Assembly: GCF_025567085.1 (NCBI RefSeq)
Contig: NZ_JAOQJN010000006.1
Span: forward strand, 62,001 to 126,000
DNA: 64,000 bases
DNA from: Bovifimicola ammoniilytica
GTDB taxonomy: Bacteria > Bacillota > Clostridia > Lachnospirales > Lachnospiraceae
Direction: 5' to 3'
Shown here: positions 1-8,975 of the stretch, in pieces
How the letters are laid out: every line of letters starts with the position of its first letter
Numbering within the stretch: position 1 is the stretch's first letter
Program-made: the position numbers and the translations under genes
Notes under the pieces: model-generated
Seen by the model: only the letters and a program-made list of their open reading frames with translations
Told to the model about the DNA's origin: nothing
Database searches by the model: none

Positions 1-2
1 AT

Positions 3-1655
3 AATGTAACAAAAGGAATGCAGCAGGCTCCTCACCGTTCATTGTTTAATGCATTAGGTATGACAAAGGAAGAATTAGACAGACCATTAGTTGGTATCGT
101 AAGTTCATATAATGAGATAGTTCCAGGTCATATGAATATAGATAAGATTGCAAATGCAGTTAAAATGGGCGTTGCAATGGCTGGTGGTACACCAATTATG
201 TTCCCGGCAATTGCAGTATGTGACGGTATCGCAATGGGACATACAGGAATGAAATATTCACTTGTAACAAGAGATTTAATTGCAGATTCAACAGAATGTA
301 TGGCAATGGCACATCAGTTTGATGCACTTGTTATGATTCCTAACTGCGATAAGAACGTTCCGGGATTATTAATGGCAGCAGCCAGACTTAATATTCCTAC
401 AGTATTTGTAAGTGGTGGTCCGATGCTTGCAGGTCGAGTTAAAGGATGCAAGACATCATTATCAAGTATGTTCGAGGCAGTAGGTTCTTATGCAGCAGGA
501 ACAATGACACTTGAAGATGTAGAAGAATTTGAAGCAAAAGCATGTCCTACATGTGGTTCATGTTCGGGAATGTATACAGCTAATAGTATGAACTGTCTTA
601 CAGAGGCACTTGGTATGGCGTTACAGGGTAATGGTACAATACCTGCTGTATACTCAGAGAGACTTAAGCTTGCTAAACATGCAGGTATGAAAGTTATGGA
701 ACTTCTTGAGAAGAATATCAGACCGAGAGATATTATGACAGAAGCAGCATTCAGAAATGCTTTAACAGTAGATATGGCACTTGGATGCAGTACAAACAGT
801 ATGCTTCATTTACCAGCTATTGCACACGAAGCAGGCGTTGAATTAAATCTTGATATTGCTAATGAAATCAGTTCAAGAACACCTAACCTCTGCCACCTTG
901 CACCAGCAGGTCATACATACATCGAAGAACTCAATGAGGCAGGCGGTGTATATGCTGTAATGAACGAGCTTAATAAGAAAGGCTTATTGAATACAGACCT
1001 TATGACAGTTACAGGTAAAACAGTCGGTGAAAATATTAAGAATGTTGTTAACAAAGATACAAATGTTATAAGACCAATAGATAATCCATACAGTGAAGTA
1101 GGTGGAATTGCTGTACTTAGAGGTAATCTTGCACCAGACAGCTGTGTAGTTAAACGTTCAGCAGTTGTACCTGAGATGCTTAAGCATGAAGGACCAGCAA
1201 GAGTATTTGATTGTGAAGAAGATGCAATCGCAGCTATCAAAGGTGGTAAAATCGTTGAAGGTGACGTTGTGGTTATCAGATACGAGGGACCAAAAGGCGG
1301 TCCTGGAATGAGAGAGATGCTCAACCCTACATCTGCAATCGCAGGTATGGGACTTGGTTCAAGTGTAGCACTTATTACTGATGGACGTTTCTCAGGAGCA
1401 TCCAGAGGAGCATCAATCGGTCATGTATCCCCAGAGGCAGCAGTAGGAGGCCCAATCGCCTTAGTTGAAGAGGGAGATATCATTAAGATTGATATTAATG
1501 CAAATAAGATTACACTTGATGTATCAGATGAAGTATTAGCTGATAGAAAAGCAAAATGGCAGCCAAGAGAGCCAAAGGTAACAACAGGATATCTTGCAAG
1601 ATATGCATCACTTGTAACTTCAGCAAATACAGGTGCAATTTTAAAAACTAACTAA
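3..1655 (+). CDS. ilvD: Dihydroxy-acid dehydratase, 5' end cut by window edge
   Basis: Dehydrates 2,3-dihydroxy-isovalerate and 2,3-dihydroxy-3-methylvalerate to the 2-keto acids, the third step of valine, leucine and isoleucine synthesis; cytosolic Fe-S enzyme. The open frame runs to the left edge: before the ATG at 18 it reads N-V-T-K-G, which matches the usual N-terminus, so only a few codons are missing and 18 is an internal Met. Cluster and catalytic motifs are visible: NCDKNVPG (about residue 110), TCGSCSGMYTANSMN (about 180), GCSTNS (about 258) and GPKGGPGMREM near the C-terminal half. Length fits the family. ilvB follows 76 bp downstream on the same strand, so the two probably form a pathway operon. 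Family assignment is very secure. Confidence 0.97.
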   Translation, partial: NVTKGMQQAPHRSLFNALGMTKEELDRPLVGIVSSYNEIVPGHMNIDKIANAVKMGVAMAGGTPIMFPAIAVCDGIAMGHTGMKYSLVTRDLIADSTECMAMAHQFDALVMIPNCDKNVPGLLMAAARLNIPTVFVSGGPMLAGRVKGCKTSLSSMFEAVGSYAAGTMTLEDVEEFEAKACPTCGSCSGMYTANSMNCLTEALGMALQGNGTIPAVYSERLKLAKHAGMKVMELLEKNIRPRDIMTEAAFRNALTVDMALGCSTNSMLHLPAIAHEAGVELNLDIANEISSRTPNLCHLAPAGHTYIEELNEAGGVYAVMNELNKKGLLNTDLMTVTGKTVGENIKNVVNKDTNVIRPIDNPYSEVGGIAVLRGNLAPDSCVVKRSAVVPEMLKHEGPARVFDCEEDAIAAIKGGKIVEGDVVVIRYEGPKGGPGMREMLNPTSAIAGMGLGSSVALITDGRFSGASRGASIGHVSPEAAVGGPIALVEEGDIIKIDINANKITLDVSDEVLADRKAKWQPREPKVTTGYLARYASLVTSANTGAILKTN

Positions 1656-1731
1656 TCAGAAATATTAAACAATAGAATTCTATATAATATAGATTAAATA
1701 ATGTTATAAAGATACAGAAAGGAAAGTAAAA

Positions 1732-3423
1732 ATGCAGTTAACAGGTTCAGAAATAATTATTGAATGTTTAAAAGAACAGGGCGTTGATACAGTATTCGGA
1801 TACCCTGGTGGAACAATCTTAAATGTATATGATGAATTATATAAACATTCCGACGAAATAACTCACTATTTAACTTCGCATGAGCAGGGAGCTGCCCATG
1901 CAGCAGACGGATATGCACGTTCAACAGGTAAAGTTGGTGTATGTATGGCAACATCAGGTCCGGGTGCAACTAACCTTGTAACAGGTATTGCAACAGCTTA
2001 TATGGATTCAGTACCAATGGTTATAATCACAGCAAATGTTGCAAAGGCAGCACTTGGTAAGGATTCATTCCAGGAGGTTGACATTGTAGGTGTTACAATG
2101 CCAATTACAAAACATAATTATATGGTACGTGAGGTAGAAAATCTTGCAGACACAATTAGAAAAGCGTTCTATGTAGCTAAATCAGGTCGTCCGGGTCCTG
2201 TTCTTGTAGATATTACTAAGGATGCTACAGCTAATAAGACAGAATATACTTATAAAGAACCAATGAAGATAGAGCGTTCTACAGAGAATATTACAGAAGA
2301 AGATATTGAAAAAGCAGTTAAATTAATAGAAAAATCTAAGAAACCATATATTTTTGTTGGTGGTGGTGCTGTTATATCAGATGCTTCTGATGAATTAAAG
2401 GAATTTGTTGAAAAGGTAAATGCTCCTGTATGTGATTCGCTTATGGGCAAAGGCGCATTTGACGGAACTAATCCTTTATATACAGGAATGTTAGGTATGC
2501 ATGGAACAAAGACATCTAACTTTGGAGTTACGGAATGTGATTTACTTATTGCAATAGGTGCAAGATTCAGCGACAGAGTAACAGGTAATGCTAAGAAATT
2601 TGCTAAAAATGCAAAAGTTCTTCATATTGACATTGATCCTGCTGAGATTAATAAGAATATCCCTACAACAGCAAGTGTTATAGGTGATGTTAAAGAAGTT
2701 CTTACAAGATTGAATGCAAGATTAACAAAACATGACAGAACAGAATGGATTAATCACATAAATGAATTAAAAGCTACATATCCTTTAACATATAATAAAA
2801 ATGAGTTAAATGGACCATTTATTATGGAAAAGATTTATGAAGTGACAAATGGTGATGCTATTATCACAACAGAAGTTGGCCAGCATCAGATGTGGGCTGC
2901 ACAGTATTATAAGTACAGTAAACCAAGAACATTTGTATCATCAGGTGGTGCAGGAACAATGGGATATGGTTTAGGAGCCAGCCTGGGTGCTAAGCTTGGT
3001 AATAAAGATAAAGTCGTTATTAATATAGCAGGTGACGGATGCTTCAGAATGAATATGAATGAGATTGCAACAGCAACAAGATATAATATTCCAATCATTG
3101 AAGTAATTGTTAATAACCATGTATTAGGTATGGTTAGACAGTGGCAGACATTGTTCTATGGAAAGAGATATTCTAATACAACTCTTAATGATTCAGTAGA
3201 TTTTGTCAAATTAGCTGAAGCTATGGGCGCTAAAGCATACAAGGTTACAAAACCAGAAGAATTAGAGCCTGTATTAAAGGAAGCTATTTCACTTAATATC
3301 CCTGTTGTAATTGATTGTCAGATAGGCAGTGATGATAAGGTATTCCCTATGGTTGCACCGAATGCACCAATCAGTGAAGCATTCTCGGCAGAGGATTTAG
3401 CAGCTAAAGGTCTTGACTGTTAA
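1732..3423 (+). CDS. ilvB: Acetolactate synthase, large catalytic subunit
   Basis: Thiamine-diphosphate enzyme that condenses two pyruvates to acetolactate, or pyruvate plus 2-ketobutyrate to acetohydroxybutyrate; first common step of branched-chain amino acid synthesis. The 563-residue length is normal. Visible: FGYPGGT near the N-terminus, the catalytic glutamate in SHEQGAAHAADGYA (about residue 49), the central domain GARFSDRVTG, and the thiamine diphosphate motif GDGCFRMNMNE followed by VNNHVLGMVRQWQ. The start ATG has an AGAAAGGAAAG ribosome site about 8 bp upstream. No ilvN regulatory subunit gene is adjacent in this window, so the small subunit must lie elsewhere or be absent. It sits between ilvD and serC. 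Confidence 0.97.
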   Translation: MQLTGSEIIIECLKEQGVDTVFGYPGGTILNVYDELYKHSDEITHYLTSHEQGAAHAADGYARSTGKVGVCMATSGPGATNLVTGIATAYMDSVPMVIITANVAKAALGKDSFQEVDIVGVTMPITKHNYMVREVENLADTIRKAFYVAKSGRPGPVLVDITKDATANKTEYTYKEPMKIERSTENITEEDIEKAVKLIEKSKKPYIFVGGGAVISDASDELKEFVEKVNAPVCDSLMGKGAFDGTNPLYTGMLGMHGTKTSNFGVTECDLLIAIGARFSDRVTGNAKKFAKNAKVLHIDIDPAEINKNIPTTASVIGDVKEVLTRLNARLTKHDRTEWINHINELKATYPLTYNKNELNGPFIMEKIYEVTNGDAIITTEVGQHQMWAAQYYKYSKPRTFVSSGGAGTMGYGLGASLGAKLGNKDKVVINIAGDGCFRMNMNEIATATRYNIPIIEVIVNNHVLGMVRQWQTLFYGKRYSNTTLNDSVDFVKLAEAMGAKAYKVTKPEELEPVLKEAISLNIPVVIDCQIGSDDKVFPMVAPNAPISEAFSAEDLAAKGLDC

Positions 3424-3500
3424 TATTAAGAGATGTAGAATGAGTTAATATAAGACATTAACACTTTAATGTGATGTAATATAAAAGGAGGACACGAAAA

Positions 3501-4583
3501 GTGAGCAGAGTTTACAATTTTTCAGCCGGTCCGGCTGTATTACCTGAAGAGGTTTTAAAAGAAGCAGCAGCAGAAATGTTAGATTATAATGGTACAGGAA
3601 TGTCAGTTATGGAGATGAGTCATCGTTCTAAGGCTTATCAGGAGATAATAGATGCAGCAGAGCAGGATTTACGTGATTTAATGAACATTCCTGATAACTA
3701 TAAAGTATTATTCTTACAGGGTGGTGCATCGACACAGTTCGCAATGATTCCAATGAATCTTATGAAGAATGGAGTAGCTGATTACATAGTAACAGGTCAG
3801 TGGGCTAAAAAAGCATATCAGGAAGCACAGAAATTCGGTAAAGCTAATAAAATAGCTTCATCAGAGGATAAGACATTCTCATATATTCCTGATTGTTCAG
3901 ATCTTCCAATCAGTGAAGATGCTGATTATGTATACATTTGTGAAAATAATACAATTTATGGTACGAAATATAAGACACTTCCTAATACAAAAGGTAAGAC
4001 ACTTGTAGCTGATGTTTCATCATGCTTCTTATCAGAGCCTGTAGATGTAACTAAATATGGTGTAATCTATGGTGGTGTTCAGAAGAATATCGGACCTGCT
4101 GGTGTTGTAATTGTAATCATTCGTGAAGATTTAATTCCAGAAGAACCACTTGAAGGTGTTCCAACAATGTTACAGTACAAGATACACGCAGACAATGGTT
4201 CTATGTACAATACACCTCCAGCATATGGTATCTATATTTGCGGTAAAGTATTCAAATGGTTAAAGAAGATGGGCGGACTTGAAGAGATGCAGAAACGTAA
4301 TATCGAGAAAGCTAAAATACTTTATGATTTCTTAGATGAGAGTGAATTATTCAAAGGAACTGTTGTTAAAGAGGACCGTTCATTAATGAATGTACCATTT
4401 GTAACAGGTGATGCAGATTTAGATGCTAAGTTCGTTAAAGAAGCTAAAGAAGCAGGTTTTGAGAATCTTAAAGGACACAGAACAGTTGGTGGTATGAGAG
4501 CAAGTATCTACAATGCAATGCCAATTGAAGGTGTTAAGAAATTAGTTGAATTTATGAGAAAATTTGAAGCAGAGAATAAATAG
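3501..4583 (+). CDS. serC: Phosphoserine aminotransferase
   Basis: PLP enzyme that converts 3-phosphohydroxypyruvate plus glutamate to 3-phosphoserine; also used in pyridoxal phosphate synthesis in some bacteria. 360 residues, normal for the family. The N-terminus RVYNFSAGPAVLPEEV and the segment LFLQGGAST (phosphate/PLP binding) are diagnostic; the PLP lysine lies in YGGVQKNIGPAG (about residue 195), and HRTVGGMRASIYNA is the C-terminal substrate-binding region. Start is GTG, set by AAAGGAGGA about 8 bp before it; the conserved N-terminal residues follow directly. serA begins 27 bp after the stop, giving a two-gene serine synthesis unit. Confidence 0.97.
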   Translation: MSRVYNFSAGPAVLPEEVLKEAAAEMLDYNGTGMSVMEMSHRSKAYQEIIDAAEQDLRDLMNIPDNYKVLFLQGGASTQFAMIPMNLMKNGVADYIVTGQWAKKAYQEAQKFGKANKIASSEDKTFSYIPDCSDLPISEDADYVYICENNTIYGTKYKTLPNTKGKTLVADVSSCFLSEPVDVTKYGVIYGGVQKNIGPAGVVIVIIREDLIPEEPLEGVPTMLQYKIHADNGSMYNTPPAYGIYICGKVFKWLKKMGGLEEMQKRNIEKAKILYDFLDESELFKGTVVKEDRSLMNVPFVTGDADLDAKFVKEAKEAGFENLKGHRTVGGMRASIYNAMPIEGVKKLVEFMRKFEAENK

Positions 4584-4610
4584 AATATTGCCTGCGGAAT
4601 GGAGATTGAT

Positions 4611-5774
4611 ATGACAAAGATTAATTGTTTAAATCCTATTGCAAAAGTAGGTCTTGATTTATTTACAGATAATTATAATACAGTTGATAATTTCGAAGAA
4701 GCTGATGCTGTATTAGTAAGAAGTGCAGCAATGCATGATATGGAGATGCCAGCTTCATTAAAAGCAATTGCAAGAGCAGGAGCAGGTGTTAACAATATTC
4801 CTCTTGAAAAATGTGCAGAAAAAGGTATTGTAGTATTCAATACACCAGGTGCAAATGCAAATGGCGTTAAAGAGCTGGTTATAGCTGGTATGTTATTAGC
4901 AGCAAGAGATATCACTGGTGGTATCGAATGGGCTAAATCAGCAAAAGACGATGCTAATATAGCTAAGGCAGCAGAGAAAGAGAAGAAAAAATTTGCTGGT
5001 ACAGAGATATATGGTAAAAAGCTTGGTGTAATCGGTCTTGGTGCAATTGGTGTTAAAGTTGCCAATGCAGCAGTTTCATTAGGAATGGAAGTATATGGTT
5101 ATGATCCATATATTTCAGTTGCAGGCGCATGGAACTTATCAAGAAGTGTAAAACACATTGCGACAACAGAAGAGATATTCAAAGAGTGTGATTACATAAC
5201 AATTCATGTACCATTGTTAGATAGCACAAAGGGAATGATTAACAAAGAAGCTTTCGATATGATGAAAGACGGTGTTGTAATTCTTAACTATGCAAGAGAT
5301 GTACTTGTTGATGAAGAAGCTATGGCAGATGCATTAAAATCAGGTAAAGTAAAGAGATATATGACAGATTTCCCTAATCCATTATCAGTTAATATGGAGG
5401 GTGCAATTGTAACACCTCATATTGGTGCTTCAACAGAAGAATCAGAAGATAATTGTGCGATTATGGCAGTAAATGAGATTATGGACTTCATCGAGAATGG
5501 TAATATCAAGAATTCAGTAAATTACCCTAACTGTGATATGGGAGTATGTGATAAAGCAGCCCGTGTAACAATTTGTCATAAGAATATACCTAATATGTTG
5601 GGTCAGTTTACTTCTGCATTTGCAAATGAGAACATTAATATTTCTGATATGACAAATAAGAGCAGAGGTGATTATTCATATACAATGTTAGACCTTGATA
5701 CAACAGCTTCTGATAGCGTAGTAAAAGCTATAGAGGCAATCGAGGGTGTAATTAAAGTCAGAGTAATAAAATAA
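4611..5774 (+). CDS. serA: D-3-phosphoglycerate dehydrogenase
   Basis: NAD-dependent oxidation of 3-phosphoglycerate to 3-phosphohydroxypyruvate, the entry step of serine synthesis. About 387 residues: catalytic and nucleotide-binding domains with the Rossmann motif GLGAIGVKVANAA (about residues 143-155), the catalytic Arg in NYARDVLVDEEAM, the His in TPHIGASTEES, then a C-terminal ACT domain (from about residue 315, NIPNMLGQFTSAFA) that usually binds serine for feedback control. I start it at the ATG at 4611 because a GGAGAT site lies 6 bp upstream; an in-frame ATG at 4599 overlaps that site and lacks one of its own. This is the short ACT-containing form common in Clostridia and Bacteroidetes. 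Confidence 0.95.
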   Translation: MTKINCLNPIAKVGLDLFTDNYNTVDNFEEADAVLVRSAAMHDMEMPASLKAIARAGAGVNNIPLEKCAEKGIVVFNTPGANANGVKELVIAGMLLAARDITGGIEWAKSAKDDANIAKAAEKEKKKFAGTEIYGKKLGVIGLGAIGVKVANAAVSLGMEVYGYDPYISVAGAWNLSRSVKHIATTEEIFKECDYITIHVPLLDSTKGMINKEAFDMMKDGVVILNYARDVLVDEEAMADALKSGKVKRYMTDFPNPLSVNMEGAIVTPHIGASTEESEDNCAIMAVNEIMDFIENGNIKNSVNYPNCDMGVCDKAARVTICHKNIPNMLGQFTSAFANENINISDMTNKSRGDYSYTMLDLDTTASDSVVKAIEAIEGVIKVRVIK

Positions 5775-5782
5775 TGAGTTTT

Positions 5783-5851
5783 AATCAGATAGATATTATC
5801 TGATTAAATTTAAACGAAAAGTGTCGTTAGATAAATCTGGCGGCACTTTCG
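5783..5851 (+). terminator. Two hairpins between serA and the DUF1015 gene
   Basis: A perfect AT-rich hairpin (5783-5807, TAATCAGATA arms) is followed by a second (about 5818-5850, AAAGTGTCG pairing with CGGCACTTT through one G-U). Neither has a classic long T-run, so they may attenuate rather than end transcription into the DUF1015 gene. Confidence 0.4.
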
Positions 5852-5877
5852 TATTATAAGAATGGAGAAAATAGAAG

Positions 5878-7113
5878 ATGGCAACAATAAAAGCATTTGA
5901 ATGTATAAAACCTACAAAGGAATTAGCTAAAGAAGTAGCAGCATTACCATATGACGTATATAATCGTGAAGAGGCACGCGAGGCTGTAAAAGGTAAGAAG
6001 TACTCATTTCTAAGAATTGACAGGGCAGAAACACAGTTTGATTCATCTGTAGATACATATGATGACAGAGTATATGCTAAAGCAAAAGAGTTATTAGATG
6101 ATATGATTAACGAAGGTGTATATGTTAAAGAAAATAAGAAATGCTATTATATCTATGAACTTACAATGGACGGAAGAATACAGACAGGTATAGTTGCATG
6201 TGCAAGCATTGATGATTACCTTAATAATGTTATCAAGAAACATGAGAATACAAGAGCAGAAAAGGAAATAGACAGAATAAGACACGTTGATACATGTAAT
6301 GCACAGACAGGACCTATTTTCCTGGCATACAGAGAGAATAAGAAGATTTCAGAAGTAATTAATGAAGTTAAAAAAACAGAACCAATATTTGCATTCGTGG
6401 CTGATGATGGAATTAAGCACGTAGGTTATATAATAGATAAAGACGAAGACATTAAAACCATTGAAAATGAATTTTCAAATATTAACAATATTTACATTGC
6501 TGATGGTCATCACAGGGCAGCTTCAGCCGTCAAGGTCGGAATCAAGAGAAGAGAAGAACATCCGGATTATGATGGAACAGAAGAATTTAATTACTTTTTA
6601 TCAGTATTATTCCAGGAGCAGGAATTAATGATTATGCCATATAATCGTGTTGTTAAAGATTTAAACGGATTAACATCTGATGAATTCATAGAAGAAGTTA
6701 AGAAGTCATTTGACATTGAGAAAGTCGGCACAGAGCCATATAATCCTCAGAAAAAGGGTGAAGTAGGAATGTATCTTGACAATGTATGGTACAAGCTAAG
6801 TGCAAAGAATGAAATATTAAGTGATGATGCAGTAGAGGGACTTGATGTATCATTACTTCAGAACAATGTCTTAAATCCTATACTTGGAATTGCAGATCCA
6901 AGAATAGATAAACGTATTGATTTCATAGGTGGAATAAGAGGACTTGCAGAATTAGAAAGAAGATGTGCGCTTGATATGAAAGTTGCGTTTGCAATGTATC
7001 CTACATCTATTCAGGAATTATTCAATGTTGCTGATGCAGGTAAATTAATGCCGCCTAAGTCTACATGGTTTGAGCCAAAATTAAGGAGTGGATTATTTAT
7101 TCATGAAATATAA
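5878..7113 (+). CDS. DUF1015 family protein linked to serine synthesis
   Basis: Function unknown. 411 residues, typical DUF1015 length, with the family signatures KPTKELAKEVAALPYDVYNREEA region at the N-terminus, IDRIRHVDTCNAQTGPIFLAY in the middle, and the strongly conserved YIADGHHRAASAVK near residue 205. This family is often encoded right after serC-serA in Clostridia, as here (104 bp after serA), which suggests a role near serine or amino acid metabolism; that is inference. No signal peptide or membrane segment. Its last 11 bases overlap the following Fur-family gene, so the two are probably translated from one message. Confidence 0.85.
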   Translation: MATIKAFECIKPTKELAKEVAALPYDVYNREEAREAVKGKKYSFLRIDRAETQFDSSVDTYDDRVYAKAKELLDDMINEGVYVKENKKCYYIYELTMDGRIQTGIVACASIDDYLNNVIKKHENTRAEKEIDRIRHVDTCNAQTGPIFLAYRENKKISEVINEVKKTEPIFAFVADDGIKHVGYIIDKDEDIKTIENEFSNINNIYIADGHHRAASAVKVGIKRREEHPDYDGTEEFNYFLSVLFQEQELMIMPYNRVVKDLNGLTSDEFIEEVKKSFDIEKVGTEPYNPQKKGEVGMYLDNVWYKLSAKNEILSDDAVEGLDVSLLQNNVLNPILGIADPRIDKRIDFIGGIRGLAELERRCALDMKVAFAMYPTSIQELFNVADAGKLMPPKSTWFEPKLRSGLFIHEI

Positions 7114-7606
7114 TACGAAGCAAAGGGAACTTATCTTAAAATATCTGTGTGAAAAAGAGGGTGAACACGTAAAGGCAGAGGATATTTTAGAATATCTAAA
7201 GAATAATGATACACCGGTTGGTAAATCTACGGTCTATCGATATTTAGAGAATTTGGTTGAGCAGAATCTTGTCAGAAAATATACGATAGAAGAGGGGAAG
7301 GGTGCATGTTACCAGTTTACTGGTAATGATAGCACACACCATTGCAAAGAACATTATCATCTGAAATGTAGTGATTGTGGCGAACTGTTTCATGTGTCGT
7401 GTGAATTTATGGACGAAATAAATGAGCATATTTTAAATGAACATAATTTTGTGATAGACAAAAGTAAGACAGTATTCTATGGAACCTGCGAAAAATGCCG
7501 TAAGAAAAAAGAGTGTAATAACGAAGAAAATAACAAACAGCGAGATGAAAAGTCAAATGAGAAATGTTGCAGTAAATCTAATGCTAAATATGAAAATGAA
7601 ACTTAG
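7103..7606 (+). CDS. Fur-family metal-responsive repressor, probably zinc (Zur-like)
   Basis: Dimeric winged-helix repressor of about 167 residues. The N-terminal DNA-binding half begins KYNTKQRELILKYL and includes the recognition helix GKSTVYRYLENLVEQ; then comes a His-rich metal-binding stretch (THHCKEHYHLKC) and two CxxC motifs, CSDC and CEKC, which normally hold a structural zinc. The tail after about residue 135 is an unusual Lys/Glu/Asn-rich extension with a further CC. ATG at 7103 is chosen over the GTG at 7088, which overlaps the AAGGAG site; the spacing to 7103 is then long. The neighbouring importer genes and the paired palindromes at 7597 and 7652 suggest that it controls that operon. 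PerR or Fur specificity cannot be excluded. Confidence 0.85.
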   Translation: MKYNTKQRELILKYLCEKEGEHVKAEDILEYLKNNDTPVGKSTVYRYLENLVEQNLVRKYTIEEGKGACYQFTGNDSTHHCKEHYHLKCSDCGELFHVSCEFMDEINEHILNEHNFVIDKSKTVFYGTCEKCRKKKECNNEENNKQRDEKSNEKCCSKSNAKYENET

Positions 7607-7611
7607 TTTCA
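7597..7611. promoter_or_regulatory. Upstream Fur/Zur-like operator box
   Basis: Palindrome TGAAACT-T-AGTTTCA (7-1-7), overlapping the stop codon of the Fur-family gene and lying just upstream of the -35 element at 7620. The same 15-bp core recurs within 7652-7688. The 7-1-7 layout is that of Fur-family boxes; the regulator is inferred from position. Confidence 0.6.
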
Positions 7612-7619
7612 AATTCACA

Positions 7620-7648
7620 TTGACAAAATAAAAAATAAGGTATATTAT
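7620..7648 (+). promoter_or_regulatory. Promoter of the metal importer operon
   Basis: TTGACA (7620-7625), 17-bp spacer, TATTAT (7643-7648). It is bracketed by two copies of the TGAAACTTAGTTTCA box, the downstream one covering the expected transcription start. Confidence 0.7.
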
Positions 7649-7651
7649 AAT

Positions 7652-7688
7652 CGGGTACAAATTGAAACTTAGTTTCAATTTGTACCCG
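7652..7688. promoter_or_regulatory. 37-bp perfect palindrome containing the second Fur/Zur-like box
   Basis: 18-nt arms around a single T, core ATTGAAACTTAGTTTCAAT, extended to CGGGTAC at the left end and GTACCCG at the right. It starts 3 bp after the -10 element and is followed by TATTTTT, so it could also serve as a terminator for read-through from the Fur-family gene. The shared core with 7597-7611 favours an operator. Confidence 0.6.
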
Positions 7689-7697
7689 TATTTTTAC

Positions 7698-7834
7698 TTA
7701 CCATGAAATTTCGTTGAAATTGTCCTGGTAAGTAAAAAACGCTCCGCGAGGAGCGCACTGCGGAGGAGCAGAAAATGTTGCTATAGCAACCCGCCGCAGG
7801 CGGAGAATGTCGCAGGCGACATTATTTATTCTTA
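7698..7834. repeat. GC-rich multi-hairpin repeat, copy 1
   Basis: About 137 bp nearly identical to 39421-39558. It contains at least four nested or adjacent hairpins: TTACCA...TGGTAA, CGCTCC...GGAGCG, CTGCGG...CCGCAG enclosing GTTGCTATAGCAAC, and ATGTCGCAGGCGACAT. It is much richer in GC than its surroundings. Here it lies in the leader between the importer promoter and its first gene. Confidence 0.75.
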
Positions 7835-7848
7835 TTAAGAGAGTCACA

Positions 7849-7936
7849 GCTATTTGCATCGGAGCGAAAGCAAATAGCAATTATGGCAGATGAGAAATCA
7901 CTCAGAAATGAGAAATCACTCAGAAATGAGGAAAGT
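7849..7936 (+). repeat. Modular hairpin leader repeat, copy A (before znuA-like gene)
   Basis: Hairpin GCTATTTGC/GCAAATAGC with loop ATCGGAGCGAAA (7849-7878), then GGCAGATGAGAAATCACTC and an 18-bp tandem duplication of GAGAAATCACTCAGAAAT, ending in AATGAGGAAAGT directly before the start codon. Related units precede the genes at 9124, 10947, 15270 and 22248. Confidence 0.65.
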
Positions 7937-8908
7937 ATGAAGAAGGTTTTAGATAAATTAATTATATTTACACTGATTTGCATAATGGTTGTTCCACTTT
8001 CAGCGTGTGGCAGGAAGAGTATAGATGATGACAGGTTACTAATTGTGACTACATTATTTCCACAATATGACTTTACAAGACAGATAGCGGGTGATAAGGC
8101 TGATGTGAAATTGCTTTTATCACCGGGTATGGAAGCACATAGTTATGATCCGACACCATCAGATATTGCAAGTATAAATGAAAGTGATTTATTCATTTAT
8201 ACAGGTGATAATATGGAGACCTGGGCGGCAAAACTGATAAAAGGGCTTGAGAAAGATGTCAATGTTCTAGATGTCTCAAAAGGTGTTGATATTATTAAGA
8301 CAGAAGATGAAGAGGGACATCATCATGATGAAGATGAAGAAGAACATGGACATGAGGGGCATAATCATATATATGATCCCCATATCTGGACAAGTATTTC
8401 TAATGCGAAGATTATGGTATCAAATATAGTTGATGAGTTGGTACAGATTGATGCAGAAAATGCTGACTATTATAGAAAAAATGCTGATAAATATTTAGAG
8501 CAGCTAACAGAATTAGATAATGAATTTAAAGAAGTTGTTAGAAATTCGGATGTTAAAACAATATATTTTGCAGACAAATTTGCAATGTATTATTTCGTAC
8601 ATGATTATGGACTTAACTATGTATCGGCATATGATTCCTGCTCTTCAGAGACAGAACCAAGTGCTAAGCTTGTAGCAAAAATGATTGATGAAGTCAAGGA
8701 AAACAATGCACCAGCTATATTCTATGCGGAATTATCTAATCATAAGGCAGCAGATACGATAAGTGAGGAAACCAACACTAAGGAATATCTGTTACATTCG
8801 TGCCATAACATTTCGAAAGATGAGTACAAAAAAGGTGTGACATATATAAGTCTTATGAAGCAGAATCTTGAAAATCTGAAAAAAGGTTTGAATTATAATG
8901 GGAATTAA
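7937..8908 (+). CDS. znuA: Zinc/manganese ABC transporter substrate-binding lipoprotein
   Basis: Extracellular metal-capturing lipoprotein of the cluster A-I family that delivers Zn (or Mn) to the membrane permease. 323 residues: signal peptide with lipobox LSAC (Cys about residue 24), LFPQYDFTRQIAGD, metal ligand His in GMEAHSYDP, an Asp/Glu/His-rich loop (about residues 119-146, HHHDEDEEEHGHEGHNH) typical of zinc binders, and DPHIWTS. The usual third ligand His (in HxAFxYF) reads ADKFAMYYF, so that ligand seems to be Asp. Start ATG at 7937 fits GAGGAA and the lipoprotein signal; the longer frame from 7883 only translates the upstream repeat. First gene of an importer set with 9124 and 9824. 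Confidence 0.88.
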   Translation: MKKVLDKLIIFTLICIMVVPLSACGRKSIDDDRLLIVTTLFPQYDFTRQIAGDKADVKLLLSPGMEAHSYDPTPSDIASINESDLFIYTGDNMETWAAKLIKGLEKDVNVLDVSKGVDIIKTEDEEGHHHDEDEEEHGHEGHNHIYDPHIWTSISNAKIMVSNIVDELVQIDAENADYYRKNADKYLEQLTELDNEFKEVVRNSDVKTIYFADKFAMYYFVHDYGLNYVSAYDSCSSETEPSAKLVAKMIDEVKENNAPAIFYAELSNHKAADTISEETNTKEYLLHSCHNISKDEYKKGVTYISLMKQNLENLKKGLNYNGN

Positions 8909-8975
8909 TGTTAGAAAATAAAAAACGTAAGAAAATGTGAGAAATGTCACACATAGCAGTGCAGAATGGAGATTA

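Noticed and set aside
911..1324. 137-codon open frame on the minus strand within ilvD
   Set aside because: Shadow of the strongly conserved ilvD frame; no ribosome site and no recognisable protein.
7652..7688. Simple terminator of the Fur-family gene
   Set aside because: It is followed by a short T-run, but the palindrome core is identical to the box at 7597 and sits at the transcription start of the next promoter, so an operator is the better explanation; a double role stays possible.
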